Positions 27,669-36,707 are shown, numbered from the stretch's first letter. The stretch: DNA of 64,000 nucleotides from Evansella cellulosilytica DSM 2522 (GCF_000177235.2 NC_014829.1:186001-250000), one strand, 5' to 3'. Program-made: numbers and translations. Notes: generated by a model not told the origin, from the letters alone.

Positions 27669-27782
27669 GTTAGTTTGTTAAAACAGATTCGGGATAGGTT
27701 CAAGTTTTACCCGATAGTTCCGGAATCCCCTGTACAATGAGAGTTTCAGCTTCTGGGTTCCGTGGTTCTTTGGAGGGGGAAG

Positions 27783-28574
27783 ATGATTGATATGTTAACA
27801 GAAGACGAACTAAGATGGATAGAAATGATTTTAGAGGATCATGACCCTTTGGAGATATCACCATCGTATTATCATAAAAGAAAAATTGAGTTGGAGTGGT
27901 TAAATAATAAAGGAAGAGTTAGGAAAGAATTAGATGAACTAAGAAAAAAGTTAAAGGTGACTCCACAACAGTTATTGGAATTAAAAAATGATAGTGCAAG
28001 ACGAGAACAGGAGATTGAAAACTTCCCTGGTATATATATCATACATAATTGTGTAAAGGATATATATTATATCGGGCAATCAAAAAGGGTTCTTGACAGA
28101 GCTTATAAACATTTTGTTACCAACCCAGAAGACATGAAGGGAAGGTATGAACTAAGTGTTAAATGCAACCTTCCGGAGATATATATTGACTTTAATTCAG
28201 GGGATAAATTCATTGTAAGTTTGATACCTTTAGATAATACATCATTTTCATCGTTAAACGAGTTAGAAGGCTATGCTATAGTTGCTTATGATTCAGTAGT
28301 TCCGAATGGTTACAATAGAGTTATAGGTAATATAATGGATAAGCATGTATTCAAAAACGATGATTATGAAAAGGCGGCTAACTTTATCTTTGAAAGAATA
28401 ATTGAAGTAAAAGGGGAAGATTTTTTCTTGACCCTATCAAATGAACGCAAGAGAGTAGTTTACACGCATAAATTATTTGCAGAACTTCGATTACCTAGAA
28501 ATCTCCACTTCTCTAAAGGTTTTCGTATGATGATTAAAGAGTATATTAAAGAAAATAAGAAAAGAAAGAATTAA
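27783..28574 (+). CDS. GIY-YIG nuclease-fold protein
   Basis: A 264-residue protein. N-terminal helical region to about residue 80, then the nuclease core: GIYIIHNCVKDIYYIGQS starting at G83, with a following R and the C-terminal LNELEGYAIVAYDSVVPNGYNR, which supplies the Glu and Asn of the family. All the expected catalytic positions (first Tyr, YIG, Arg, Glu, Asn) can be seen. The remaining 70 residues are helical and basic. ATG at 27783 follows GGAGGGGG. It is the last gene of the rightward cluster 24724-28574 and may be a nuclease effector or a separate cargo gene. Confidence 0.75.
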   Translation: MIDMLTEDELRWIEMILEDHDPLEISPSYYHKRKIELEWLNNKGRVRKELDELRKKLKVTPQQLLELKNDSARREQEIENFPGIYIIHNCVKDIYYIGQSKRVLDRAYKHFVTNPEDMKGRYELSVKCNLPEIYIDFNSGDKFIVSLIPLDNTSFSSLNELEGYAIVAYDSVVPNGYNRVIGNIMDKHVFKNDDYEKAANFIFERIIEVKGEDFFLTLSNERKRVVYTHKLFAELRLPRNLHFSKGFRMMIKEYIKENKKRKN

Positions 28575-28946
28575 TTATTCGGGTTTGTTTGTAATACTAA
28601 TACATGAAGTAATAGGGTTTTGATTTCTATTCAGTTTGTTTGCTAACGGTATACCGACCCATTTATCACGTATTATTAACCTTATCACTTCTATGTATGA
28701 ATCCCTTTCTTAAACCTGTCTGAAGACGTTGAATTATCAATGGTGTTCTATTATAATTCATATAATACTAATAATAATTTGGAATGAATGGTGATTTCGA
28801 TGAAGGAAAAGTATATCAATTTGAAAAACAACCAAATATTTTTAAAAGCTCGCATTCAATAAGGGATGCGGGCTTTTTTATTGCTCCCATTGTTTATAGT
28901 CATTGGTACAAGTGAAACACCAAACTGGGATTAGGAGAGATAACAC
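28575..28946 (+). other. Intergenic repeat remnant and terminator
   Basis: Contains a CTATTCAGTTTGTTTGC copy of the island's intergenic repeat (about 28627) and a terminator AAAAGCTCGCAT / ATGCGGGCTTTTTT (28844-28880). A 20-codon frame at 28800-28862 runs into the terminator stem and is probably not a gene. Confidence 0.6.
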
Positions 28947-29690
28947 GTGGAAGTGTATGGAGGGAGAGCAGGATATAATTCAGTTTGTTTTAAAAGTGAA
29001 AGATACAAGGTAATCTCAAGGTGGGAAAATGGGGGAATTAAGACGAAAACGACTAGGAAGAAAGGGAAGAGGAAGCTATTTTTTGTACTTTCAAAGGTTC
29101 CCTTTGTTCGAGCCTTTTCATTCATATTTGAGCTCCTAATGGAATATTGGGGGTACGTCTTATCTGTATTTATGATTGTCCTTTTGTTGCAAATTAAGCT
29201 ATTTGAGAGCTTTAAATCATATTCAATACCAATTAGCCCCTTAGTTTTGTTACTTGTCCTTTTACTTATATCGGGGCTATTTATAAAGGTTACTCCAATT
29301 GGAAAGTACCATGCCGCTGAACACATGGTGGCTAGGGCATACGAAATAGACGGAGGAGATTTATCAATAGAGAAAGTAAGACAACACTCTAGAATCCATA
29401 AAAATTGTGGAACAAATCTAGTTACATCAATACTGATTTTTTACATTTGCTGCTTTTTTATTATTGGTGATGGAATTTGGGTGCTGCTAGTCTCCTGGGG
29501 TATTGGATATGAGTTATGGAAAAGTGAGCCTAAAGGAATATGGAACATCATGTTAGTGATTGGGGGGATATTACAATACTATCTATTTACATCAAAGCCT
29601 GATGATCGACATTTACTAGTTGCAATTGAGGCAATGAGGGTAATGGAAGAACAAGAATCAAACAGCGGAAAAAATAAAGGGAGGCAATAA
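28947..29690 (+). CDS. DUF1385 (YqhQ-like) membrane protein
   Basis: A 247-residue polytopic protein. It carries the DUF1385 signatures VYGGRAGYNSV near the start, KYHAAEHMVARAYE at about residues 118-131 (conserved HAAEH) and the R-x-H-x-x-CGTNL block (RIHKNCGTNL) at about 147-156. Membrane segments are at about 65-83, 92-112, 158-178 and 195-213. GTG start with AGGAGAG seven bases upstream. Chromosomal YqhQ is somewhat longer; this is probably a second, mobile copy. Function unknown; the conserved His/Glu suggest metal binding. Confidence 0.75.
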   Translation: MEVYGGRAGYNSVCFKSERYKVISRWENGGIKTKTTRKKGKRKLFFVLSKVPFVRAFSFIFELLMEYWGYVLSVFMIVLLLQIKLFESFKSYSIPISPLVLLLVLLLISGLFIKVTPIGKYHAAEHMVARAYEIDGGDLSIEKVRQHSRIHKNCGTNLVTSILIFYICCFFIIGDGIWVLLVSWGIGYELWKSEPKGIWNIMLVIGGILQYYLFTSKPDDRHLLVAIEAMRVMEEQESNSGKNKGRQ

Positions 29691-29692
29691 TT

Positions 29693-29794
29693 ATGGAGCA
29701 AACGGGTATTTTACAGGATTTTGCTCAAGAAATATTTGATAAGTCAAAGTTTCAACGCCCCCAATTACAGTGTCTTGAAACAGTACTTTCTTAG
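29693..29794 (+). pseudogene. Short coupled ORF, probable truncated gene
   Basis: 33 codons, ATG two bases after the DUF1385 stop with GGGAGG upstream. It reads MEQTGILQDFAQEIFDKSKF, then RPQLQCLETVLS and stop. It resembles the opening of some transposase-like proteins, but that is a faint impression. Most likely the 5' end of a deleted gene; no continuation was found in the 160 bases that follow. Confidence 0.35.
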
Positions 29795-29953
29795 ATGAAG
29801 GGGAAGAAATAGACCTTGCAAGATAGATAATGGAGATAAGAAGCAAAAGAACCTAGTCCTGTTATATAGGTGGACAAAATACAAATAGGCAAACAATAAC
29901 AGATTGAACATAACTATAAATAATTTTAAGTTTGATTAAGGAGGAGGTTAATT

Positions 29954-30403
29954 ATGAGAGAGAAAAGGGAAGGTAATCAGCTACCACTATTACATGTTTA
30001 TCCCCATTACGTGCCGTCCGAAGAGGTTGTTTTGGTTGGTAATAGGCTAGCCCTTAATAGACTTAAAAAAGCCATTGAACAGGCTCTGGCGAGGGGAGAA
30101 GCAGAGTCTGAGCAACTATCGACCGCACTCCTCGAACCATATAGTATTAGGGTTATAGTCAATGAGGAAAAATGTGATGATCCTTTTTGGTTAAATCTAA
30201 AGCTACCGTTTGCTGAGTTGGAAGACGCTAATCCAAAGGCATTAGATCAATATGATCTCTTAAGCTATAACATCATAGATTCCGAATCTCTAAAAAGAAT
30301 GGAACCAGAAATCGAGAAGGACAGAACTGAGAGTGAAGAGATGACGGAGTTAGTGATGGAGAATTGCAGAAGAAATAGTAACAAGGATAAAAATACTTTC
30401 TAG
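29954..30403 (+). CDS. Hypothetical protein
   Basis: A 149-residue soluble protein with a strong AGGAGGAGG ribosome binding site. The first half contains VVLVGNRLALNRLKKAIEQALARG, a helix typical of small immunity-type or regulatory proteins, and LEPYSIRVIVNEEKCDD. The C-terminal 30 residues are very acidic, then basic. No known family recognised. It is isolated between a remnant and a repeat. Confidence 0.65.
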   Translation: MREKREGNQLPLLHVYPHYVPSEEVVLVGNRLALNRLKKAIEQALARGEAESEQLSTALLEPYSIRVIVNEEKCDDPFWLNLKLPFAELEDANPKALDQYDLLSYNIIDSESLKRMEPEIEKDRTESEEMTELVMENCRRNSNKDKNTF

Positions 30404-30483
30404 TGATGAAAAACACTGCAAAGAAACTATAGGGGAGATGGGGAAGAGATATAGGATGGCAACGGTAAAAAATGCTTGAGAGC

Positions 30484-30537
30484 TAAAAACAGGATGACCG
30501 AAACATAACCCTATATAATTGGTTTATATTTAGCATT
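30484..30537 (+). repeat. Dispersed 50-bp intergenic repeat, copy 1
   Basis: Starts TAAAAACAGGATGACCGAAA and ends in a TTTAGCATT. It is about 90 percent alike to 32127-32178. Both lie in gene gaps that flank the sigma-like and XRE regulator genes. Confidence 0.7.
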
Positions 30538-30662
30538 GGTTAAATAATGAAAAACCATTCTGTGGACTGTGAAAATATTATAAGGGCATAGGTACAGTGT
30601 ACAGTAGATAACCGTTTAGGAACTTGGTGCCCTAAAAACAGAATGGTATAGAACCATAATAG

Positions 30663-31247
30663 TTAATCCCATTCAATATCACCTTTATTAATAGCAAGTA
30701 ATTTAATCATTTTATCACGATGATCATTCATGTCTAAAGTCCAAACGTTGTATAGCTTGTGTCGGACTGTTTTACGCCTTTCGGTAGTTAGCGTTCCTCT
30801 TTCTTGGTAATAGCTAATATTCTTTTCCCAGGGTCTTGTAATTTGAAGTAGTGCTATTAATTTTTGATCAGACAGATTATATACAATCGTATACATAGAC
30901 TTTTTTTGGGGGCTATCGTCTCCACGTAAATGACGTAACATAACTAAGGATAGACGACGTTCTGCTAAGTTACGTATAGCAGCAACCCGTGAAGAGGATA
31001 TTCCAATGCGTTCTCCAATTTCTTTCAAAGATAACTCACCGTTATTTCTGTATACTAGATCAAGTATGTTTTGTTCTCTATCTATTAAATTATCTTTAAA
31101 AAACAAATAAGCTCGTTTAAATGATCTGTACTGATCTGATTCTGGTGCTTTTAAGAGTTGTATATACTTCTTTCTCTGTCCATAGGGTGCTTTAATGAGG
31201 TCTAAATATAACTCCATATCAACTTTACTGACTTGATTTTCAATCAT
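30663..31247 (-). CDS. Sigma-70 region-4-like HTH protein
   Basis: A 195-residue leftward protein. At about residues 60-105, REQNILDLVYRNNGELSLKE and IGERIGISSSRVAAIRNLAE have the form of a sigma-70 region 4 or similar HTH (L-S-L-x-E-I-G-x-x-x-G-[IV]-S-x-x-R-V). No region 2 is seen, so it is not a complete sigma factor. It may be an anti-sigma-like or activator protein, or bind DNA alone. ATG at 31247 is chosen because AAGGAGG lies six bases upstream. It is flanked by the two copies of the 50-bp repeat, and is a candidate regulator of the island promoter class. Confidence 0.6.
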   Translation of the reverse strand: MIENQVSKVDMELYLDLIKAPYGQRKKYIQLLKAPESDQYRSFKRAYLFFKDNLIDREQNILDLVYRNNGELSLKEIGERIGISSSRVAAIRNLAERRLSLVMLRHLRGDDSPQKKSMYTIVYNLSDQKLIALLQITRPWEKNISYYQERGTLTTERRKTVRHKLYNVWTLDMNDHRDKMIKLLAINKGDIEWD

Positions 31248-31728
31248 GATTTTCCTCCTTGTCATGCCTTCTTTATATTACATGTGCGTACATATCCTCT
31301 TACTATTTCTATTTCTTGTATTAGTATATGTACACTTAGATATGACTTTTCACCTATTCAAGATTAATATTTTTAAGTATTTAGAGTTATTTTAATTCGT
31401 ATTTTTGGAAATTCAAGTCCTGTTTATGGCAAAGTGTTAACAATTCGTCCAAACCCTCATTTTTTTATATCACAATATCATATATAATCGAAACTCATAA
31501 GCTACTAAAAAGTGAAGAACAACACTGGATAGAACCTGAGAGGTCTATTTATTAAATAAAAGACTAACCTTTCTATTGTGTATAACGTTCTGTTTCAATG
31601 TATAAAGTAATAAATCAAGTGTTATTAGTAGAGTAGTAAATGCATCCGTAACTGCATAGCATACAAGGTCAAAAAACAAAACAGGTACTAAGGTATAACC
31701 TAGTATGCTATCAGGGGGCGGAGTAAGA

Positions 31729-32010
31729 ATGGAAAAGGTAAACCAGGAAATAGTAGATATGATAGATCAGAATTTTGGTGAATTGCTAGAGCAACTTAAA
31801 AAAAGTCGAGGTTATTCTCTGTACAAAATCTCGGAAAAAACAAATTTGTCTCCTAGTTTTATACACCGAATAATTAAAGGCTTTCGAGGATGTGAACTTT
31901 CTACAAAGTTAAACATTCTTATTAATGGATTTGAAATGGAGAAAGAAGTTGAGGAGTTTCTAAAGAGGGTAGTAGCGAATAAGGAGGCTTTAAAAAAAAT
32001 TAATGACTGA
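31729..32010 (+). CDS. XRE-family HTH regulator
   Basis: A 93-residue DNA-binding protein with the XRE helix-turn-helix at about residues 17-60 (LLEQLKKSRGYSLYKISEKT, NLSPSFIHRIIKGFRG). It ends in a charged helix. ATG at 31729 is preferred (GGGGGCGGAG upstream). A terminator follows closely. No partner gene on the same transcript. The 480 bases before it (31248-31728) contain only AT-rich promoter-like sequence. Confidence 0.75.
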   Translation: MEKVNQEIVDMIDQNFGELLEQLKKSRGYSLYKISEKTNLSPSFIHRIIKGFRGCELSTKLNILINGFEMEKEVEEFLKRVVANKEALKKIND

Positions 32011-32019
32011 AAATCTCTA

Positions 32020-32050
32020 AAAACTACTGTGATTATCAGTAGTTTTTTGT
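32020..32050 (+). terminator. Terminator after the XRE gene
   Basis: AAAACTACTG / CAGTAGTTTT stem with a seven-base loop and T-run, ten bases after the stop. Confidence 0.9.
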
Positions 32051-32126
32051 CTTTTCTCACTTATCTTTAAGTTCTCCTTATATAAATCTGCCTACTGAAA
32101 TTTCCAAAAACCATAAGAAAGGGTAT

Positions 32127-32178
32127 TAAAAACAGGATGACCGAAACATAACACTATATAGGGTTTAAATTTAGAATT
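32127..32178 (+). repeat. Dispersed 50-bp intergenic repeat, copy 2
   Basis: Matches 30484-30537 at nearly every position through GGATGACCGAAACATAAC and the following CTATATA. The remainder of the 32051-32658 gap has no supported gene. Confidence 0.7.
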
Positions 32179-32658
32179 ACTGGATCCTTCAAAAGGAAAA
32201 ACAAAACCTTTTCCCTGACGGTGACAGAGAGACAAGCCAAGTAAGGAACCCGTTTAATATATCCGTGTTCACTATAAAGCCCAGATAGAGGCCGAATTAA
32301 GTACACAATTTGCTAGGTGAAATTAATACAAGTCGCTGTGTACTTGAAACGGACTGAATATGGTCTCAATGAGATTTTGAGTTTGCAAATGATGGTGTAA
32401 TTGATGGTCGATTTTGTTCGTAGAAAAAATTGTTCCTGTTTTTTTGTGAAAGAGCAAACCACCCTTTTCGTTGTATGAATCAGCAACCAAGTCAAACTTT
32501 ATTTATGTCTGATGTAAGATGGACAAGATTTTTGATATATTAATAAGGACAATACTCAAATTTTCTGTCCATTTCATTTATATTATAAATAGACCAAAAC
32601 AACCAACGATCTTTCTTGCTATGTTTAAAAGAGATAATTGGAAATAGGAGGTTTTAGT

Positions 32659-32853
32659 ATGCTTTGCGATTGTGGAGGAGTATTAGTAGTTATTGCAATA
32701 GAGGACATCCCCAAACACTTATCAAGTAAAGAAAAAATTATGTACAATCGAGTTTGTGATGTTCAGTGTCAAAAGTGTGATAAAATTCAATATTCACAGC
32801 CGTATGATGATGGAAATTTGCTAAATTTAGTAAAAGAAACAAAGAAAATCTAA
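32659..32853 (+). CDS. Small zinc-ribbon protein
   Basis: 64 residues beginning MLCDCGGVLVVIA, with C-x-C near the start and CDVQCQKCDKIQY at about residues 34-46. Four or five cysteines are positioned to bind one zinc ion. Start chosen at 32659 because AGGAGG is eight bases upstream. It has its own terminator. Role unknown; such mini zinc ribbons often accompany nucleic-acid enzymes in mobile elements. Confidence 0.65.
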   Translation: MLCDCGGVLVVIAIEDIPKHLSSKEKIMYNRVCDVQCQKCDKIQYSQPYDDGNLLNLVKETKKI

Positions 32854-32887
32854 TTAAAGGCTCAAAAAAATGTAATTGAACTAAAAT

Positions 32888-32912
32888 ATCACCTTTACGG
32901 GTGATTTTTTTA
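32888..32912 (+). terminator. Terminator after the zinc-ribbon gene
   Basis: ATCACC / GGTGAT stem with a short loop and seven T. Confidence 0.85.
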
Positions 32913-32964
32913 TTTATACGAGGATTAAACTATAGATAAGGAGAAACAAAAAAAAGAGAAGGTG

Positions 32965-33021
32965 ATGTCATATCGAGAAGAACATACTAAAGAAACTACT
33001 AAGGAAGAGTTTACTATATAG
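32965..33021 (+). CDS. Leader peptide upstream of the restriction cluster
   Basis: 18 codons (MSYREEHTKETTKEEFTI, stop) with GAGAAGG before the ATG. The stop lies four bases before the next ATG at 33026, which has no good ribosome binding site of its own, so reinitiation is likely. It may control expression of the regulator and nuclease genes downstream. Confidence 0.4.
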   Translation: MSYREEHTKETTKEEFTI

Positions 33022-33025
33022 GCTA

Positions 33026-33421
33026 ATGGATAAAATAGATGGTTTAATTTCAGAATCTAAGTTGACCCATAGAGAGTTAAGCAACCGGGCTGGGAATAGT
33101 AACAATTGGTTTAATGATGCTTACAACAACAATGAAGATATTAATATTTCTTCTTTTATTATGATTCTCTCAGTTATTTACCAAAAACAGGATTTAAGTG
33201 ACCATAAATTATTGGCTATCTTTGACAATAAAATATTGAGCATCTCCACTTTGATTTCTCGATTGTCAGATGAAGATGAAAACTATATAGATGAATTCAT
33301 CGTTTCAGAAAAACTGCTTTTTCTTGATATTTTGGGTGATTGGGCTTCCATGGCATATAAAAATAAGCTAAGTGAGAAGGAAAGGGAAATTATGGATGAA
33401 GTAAAAATCCTAATTTCTTAA
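33026..33421 (+). CDS. Putative HTH protein next to the restriction enzyme gene
   Basis: A 131-residue protein. The N-terminal part ISESKLTHRELSNRAGNSNN with WFNDAYNNNEDINISSF resembles an XRE-type helix-turn-helix with a weakened third helix. The rest is helical and acidic. Position 19 bases upstream of the restriction endonuclease gene makes a control (C) protein role plausible, as in many type II restriction systems. Recognition as an HTH is by eye only. Confidence 0.5.
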   Translation: MDKIDGLISESKLTHRELSNRAGNSNNWFNDAYNNNEDINISSFIMILSVIYQKQDLSDHKLLAIFDNKILSISTLISRLSDEDENYIDEFIVSEKLLFLDILGDWASMAYKNKLSEKEREIMDEVKILIS

Positions 33422-33440
33422 AAAGTAGGGGGGATAATAG

Positions 33441-35036
33441 GTGCGAAAAGTTTGGTTTATTACTCGACCTGAACGTGATCCAAAATTTCATGTCGATGCA
33501 CTCAGGGCACTTCAAATTGCAACCGATAATTTTACTGTTATTTGGTTGGGGAACAGAGATGCTCATAAGCATTATGAAGCGGTCTTAGGTTCTGAAGAGC
33601 TAAAGAGGGATAATATCAGTAATGATGGATCTGGGGGTAGAACATGGGCAGCTATGTTGCGAACATTTGGCTATGTTTATTTGAATTCAGACGGTTACTT
33701 AGTTCTAACAAAAGTTGGACAAAAGGTTTTGAATTCTGAAAAAGTAAGGGAGAATATTTCAAAGCAGATTCTAACCTTGCAAATTCCAAATGCGTATTTT
33801 TTGGATAGTGGCTTTAGGCCGAAATACGAAGAGGATTTTCAAATAAGGCCAGCAAGATTTCTTGTGCGATTGGTGAATCAATCAATACTTGACTACTATG
33901 TGACTAAGGAAGAAATAACTTTCTTCGCTCTTACAGCAAAACGGGATGACGAGATTTTTAACGTTACAAAAAGAATATTGGACTTCAGGAAGGCTTCTGA
34001 CACTGAAAAAAGTCAAATAAAAAAGTCTGTAGCTACCCATTTTGACCATAGGCAAAGAGCAGACAGTGATGCTCGTGACTTTGCATCCGCACACGGAGAT
34101 GTAGCCCATACTTTTATGATGCTATGCGATTACACAGGATTTGTTGATTATGTCAGAGGGGATGCTTTACGATTACCAACGGATAAGCAAAATACTACTT
34201 CTGAAATGCTGAATTACATGGAGAATAGGTATCCTTTTAACAAAAGGTATTTGATTTCGCTTGAAAGATTCGCTGAAAATGCAGGTTTAGATATAGACAG
34301 TTATAAGGCAAGTGCATTTGGTTCACTACCTCCGGCTACTAATAGAGGAAAAAGTGTAAAAAAAGTCCAGCGTCTTTTAGCAGCATACCCATTAGTTCAA
34401 GGGTTAACTGTAGAACAAATTGTTGAAATTTTAGAACAAGAACTTTCTACAAATGAGGCAAAGAAATTTGCTAATGAGCTACACAATCAAAACTACGAAT
34501 CCTTAAATGATGATTTTGTTGAAGCATATCTTTATGAGGAAAATGATCGTGTCTTCGAGGATAAAACAGGTGAAATTTTAAGGTCCATAGGTTTTAATGT
34601 GGAAATGCGACCGAAGCCATTAGGAAATGATGTTAGGACTGAGATAGAAATTTTAATACATGTTGACGAGGAAACTGTTTGTATTCTAGATGCTAAAAAT
34701 TACAGAGAGAAATTCACACTATCTGCAAATTTAGCGTCACATATGGCTTCGGAGTATATTCCCAATTACCATGGCTATGAAGGTAAATCAGTTGCTTATT
34801 TTGGTTATGTTACCGCAAACAGGTTTGGTGGTGAACGCCATCTCGAAAAAATATGTGAAAAGGCAAAATTGATAAATTCTGAAATTCAAGTGTCTGGTGT
34901 AATCTTATCTGCAAAGGCTTTATTAGGATTTTTAGATTATTGCTTGGAGCATGAATTAACCAAAGAAGAACGAAAAGAAAGATTTATATCTTTGTTTAAC
35001 AACACTGGGTATGAAAATGTAGGAGAAATGTTTTAG
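33441..35036 (+). CDS. AlwI-family type II restriction endonuclease
   Basis: The N-terminus KVWFITRPERDPKFHVDALR, then FTVIWLGNRDAHKHYE, is the typical opening of the AlwI/MlyI/BstNBI family, whose members cut outside short asymmetric sites. The 531-residue length fits. A PD-(D/E)xK-like core is seen near residues 385-420: VFEDKTGEILRSIGF, RTEIEILIHVDEETVCILDAKN (E-x-D/A-K type). Start is GTG with a GGGGGG ribosome binding site. The C5 methyltransferase downstream is its likely protective partner, although a terminator lies between them. The recognition sequence cannot be read from the protein. Confidence 0.85.
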   Translation: MRKVWFITRPERDPKFHVDALRALQIATDNFTVIWLGNRDAHKHYEAVLGSEELKRDNISNDGSGGRTWAAMLRTFGYVYLNSDGYLVLTKVGQKVLNSEKVRENISKQILTLQIPNAYFLDSGFRPKYEEDFQIRPARFLVRLVNQSILDYYVTKEEITFFALTAKRDDEIFNVTKRILDFRKASDTEKSQIKKSVATHFDHRQRADSDARDFASAHGDVAHTFMMLCDYTGFVDYVRGDALRLPTDKQNTTSEMLNYMENRYPFNKRYLISLERFAENAGLDIDSYKASAFGSLPPATNRGKSVKKVQRLLAAYPLVQGLTVEQIVEILEQELSTNEAKKFANELHNQNYESLNDDFVEAYLYEENDRVFEDKTGEILRSIGFNVEMRPKPLGNDVRTEIEILIHVDEETVCILDAKNYREKFTLSANLASHMASEYIPNYHGYEGKSVAYFGYVTANRFGGERHLEKICEKAKLINSEIQVSGVILSAKALLGFLDYCLEHELTKEERKERFISLFNNTGYENVGEMF

Positions 35037-35044
35037 TTTTAATA

Positions 35045-35081
35045 GGTTAGAGTACCTGCTAAGGGATTCTCTAACCTTTTT
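35045..35081 (+). terminator. Terminator after the restriction gene
   Basis: GGTTAGAG / CTCTAACC stem with a T-run, eight bases after the stop codon. Confidence 0.9.
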
Positions 35082-35199
35082 AGTTTGGTTTTATTCATTG
35101 CAAAACTTCCGAGCTGCAAAAGTAATAGAATTAGTGTATAATGAATAGCATAGATGTATGCTAGAACAAGTATTCGTATCGAAGGAGATGTTACTTCTT

Positions 35200-36348
35200 A
35201 TGATTTTTCGTAAGGGAGAGTTATTTAACGGACCGGGAGGACTAGCCCTAGGAGCAAAAAATGCTGGTTTTATTCACCCGGAAACTGGTGAAGAATGGAA
35301 AATTCAGCATGTGTGGTCAAATGATTATGATAGCAACGCATGTAAAACATATGGATATAATATCTGTGGTGATGAAAATGATGAGTCGGTTCATATAGGA
35401 CCAGTTGAGAATCTACCAATAGGCAATAAAGACGTAATAGGAGATATTGATTGCTTTGCATTCGGTTTTCCTTGCAACGATTACTCCCAGGTTGGAGAGA
35501 AAAAGGGCTTAAATGGTACTTTCGGACCCTTGTATTCCTATGGAATTAAGGTATTGAGATTATACCAGCCTAAATTTTTTATAGCTGAAAACGTGGGTGG
35601 ACTCCAGTCTGCTAATGAAGGTCAGGCATTCGTAAAAATTTTATCGGAATTAGAGGAAGTGGGTTACAAATTAACACCACACTTATATAGGTTTGAAGAA
35701 TATGGTGTTCCACAAGCACGGCATAGAATTATTATCGTGGGAATTCGAAATGACTTAGCAAAAGAAGGGATTGAATTTAAAGTTCCTGCACCAACCACTT
35801 TAGCATCAACAGAGTATAAAACTTCTCGACAAGCTATTTTGGAGCCTCCAATTCCTGAAGATGCACCAAATCATGAAATGCCAAGACATACAAAAAAGGT
35901 TCAAGAGATGTTAAGTTATATTCCAGCTGGGGAGAATGCTTGGTATCTTGGTATTCCTGAAGAACTACGCCTGAATGTGAAAGGGGCACGGCTAAGTTCG
36001 ATCTATAAAAGATTAGATCCTAATCGACCTGCCTATACCGTTACAGGAAGCGGTGGTGGTGGTACTCATATGTACCATTGGAGCGAGAATAGAGCCTTAA
36101 CAAACCGTGAAAGAGCTAGACTTCAAACATTTCCTGATGATTTTATGTTTTTTGGGAGTAAGGAAGCTATTAGAAAACAAATCGGAATGGCAGTTCCACC
36201 TGAAGGAGCAAAAATTGTATTTAATGCGGTACTAAAAACTTTTGCTGGAATAGAGTATGATTCAATTCCACCAATTGAAAAATTACAATTAGAAAACCTA
36301 AGAGGTACAAAGAAAGAGTCTGTTAAGGAGTTAGTTACCTCACTATAA
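35200..36348 (+). CDS. DNA (cytosine-5) methyltransferase
   Basis: Transfers a methyl group from S-adenosylmethionine to C5 of cytosine. Motif I is ELFNGPGGLALGAKNAG near the start. Motif IV is GFPCNDYSQVG with the catalytic cysteine (usual form PCQxFS). Motif VI is ENVGG, motif VIII QARHRIIIVG, and motif X QIGMAVPP near residue 325 (usual QIGNAVPP). 382 residues from the start used here. The ATG at 35200 has AAGGAG 12 bases upstream; in-frame starts at 35158 and 35188 exist. A TATAAT at 35139 suggests its own promoter, so methylation can precede restriction. Partner of the AlwI-family nuclease. Confidence 0.88.
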   Translation: MIFRKGELFNGPGGLALGAKNAGFIHPETGEEWKIQHVWSNDYDSNACKTYGYNICGDENDESVHIGPVENLPIGNKDVIGDIDCFAFGFPCNDYSQVGEKKGLNGTFGPLYSYGIKVLRLYQPKFFIAENVGGLQSANEGQAFVKILSELEEVGYKLTPHLYRFEEYGVPQARHRIIIVGIRNDLAKEGIEFKVPAPTTLASTEYKTSRQAILEPPIPEDAPNHEMPRHTKKVQEMLSYIPAGENAWYLGIPEELRLNVKGARLSSIYKRLDPNRPAYTVTGSGGGGTHMYHWSENRALTNRERARLQTFPDDFMFFGSKEAIRKQIGMAVPPEGAKIVFNAVLKTFAGIEYDSIPPIEKLQLENLRGTKKESVKELVTSL

Positions 36349-36380
36349 ACGGGAAAATGATTTAATATTACAAAAAAAAG

Positions 36381-36415
36381 GGATGGTGCTAATTATTGCA
36401 GGCACCATCCTTTGT
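36381..36415. terminator. Bidirectional terminator
   Basis: Perfect GGATGGTGC / GCACCATCC stem, A-run left and TTTGTTG right, between the convergent methyltransferase and parR-like genes. Confidence 0.85.
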
Positions 36416-36422
36416 TGTAGTC

Positions 36423-36707
36423 TTAAAAGAGATTCAATATCAACTCCTTATCCACTTCATCAACAATGTCCTTCATATCCCTACCTCTTGTTTCTTCCAT
36501 GGCTAGTCCACTCTCTTTCAGTCTTTTTTCCACATATTGATAGATTTCCTCAAGGCTTTCTGCTCCCTTATTTTCCATGTCTTTTCTAATCAAATCCCGA
36601 ATGTAGGCACTAACGCTCATACCGCCTCTCATTAATTTTTCCTCCATGAATTGACTTAAGTCCAAATCCTTTGACGGAAAGCTGATGGTATACCTAATGT
36701 TTGGCAT
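36423..36707 (-). CDS. ParR-like plasmid partition DNA-binding protein
   Basis: A 94-residue protein that starts NIRYTISFPSKDLDLSQFME and continues GGMSVSAYIRDLIRKDM, the beta-strand then two-helix layout of ribbon-helix-helix adaptor proteins such as ParR or AlfB/Alp7R. The C-terminal part is acidic and helical, as needed to bind an actin-like filament. It overlaps the 3' end of the ParM-like gene by 14 bases, so the two form one leftward operon. This is the usual order of type II partition cassettes. Confidence 0.7.
   Translation of the reverse strand: MPNIRYTISFPSKDLDLSQFMEEKLMRGGMSVSAYIRDLIRKDMENKGAESLEEIYQYVEKRLKESGLAMEETRGRDMKDIVDEVDKELILNLF

Noticed and set aside
28800-28862. 20-codon ORF before the DUF1385 gene
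   Set aside because: Its end is inside the stem of a terminator and the ribosome binding site is weak.
30663-31247. Complete sigma factor
   Set aside because: Only a region-4-like helix-turn-helix is seen; there is no region 2, so it is described as an HTH protein only.
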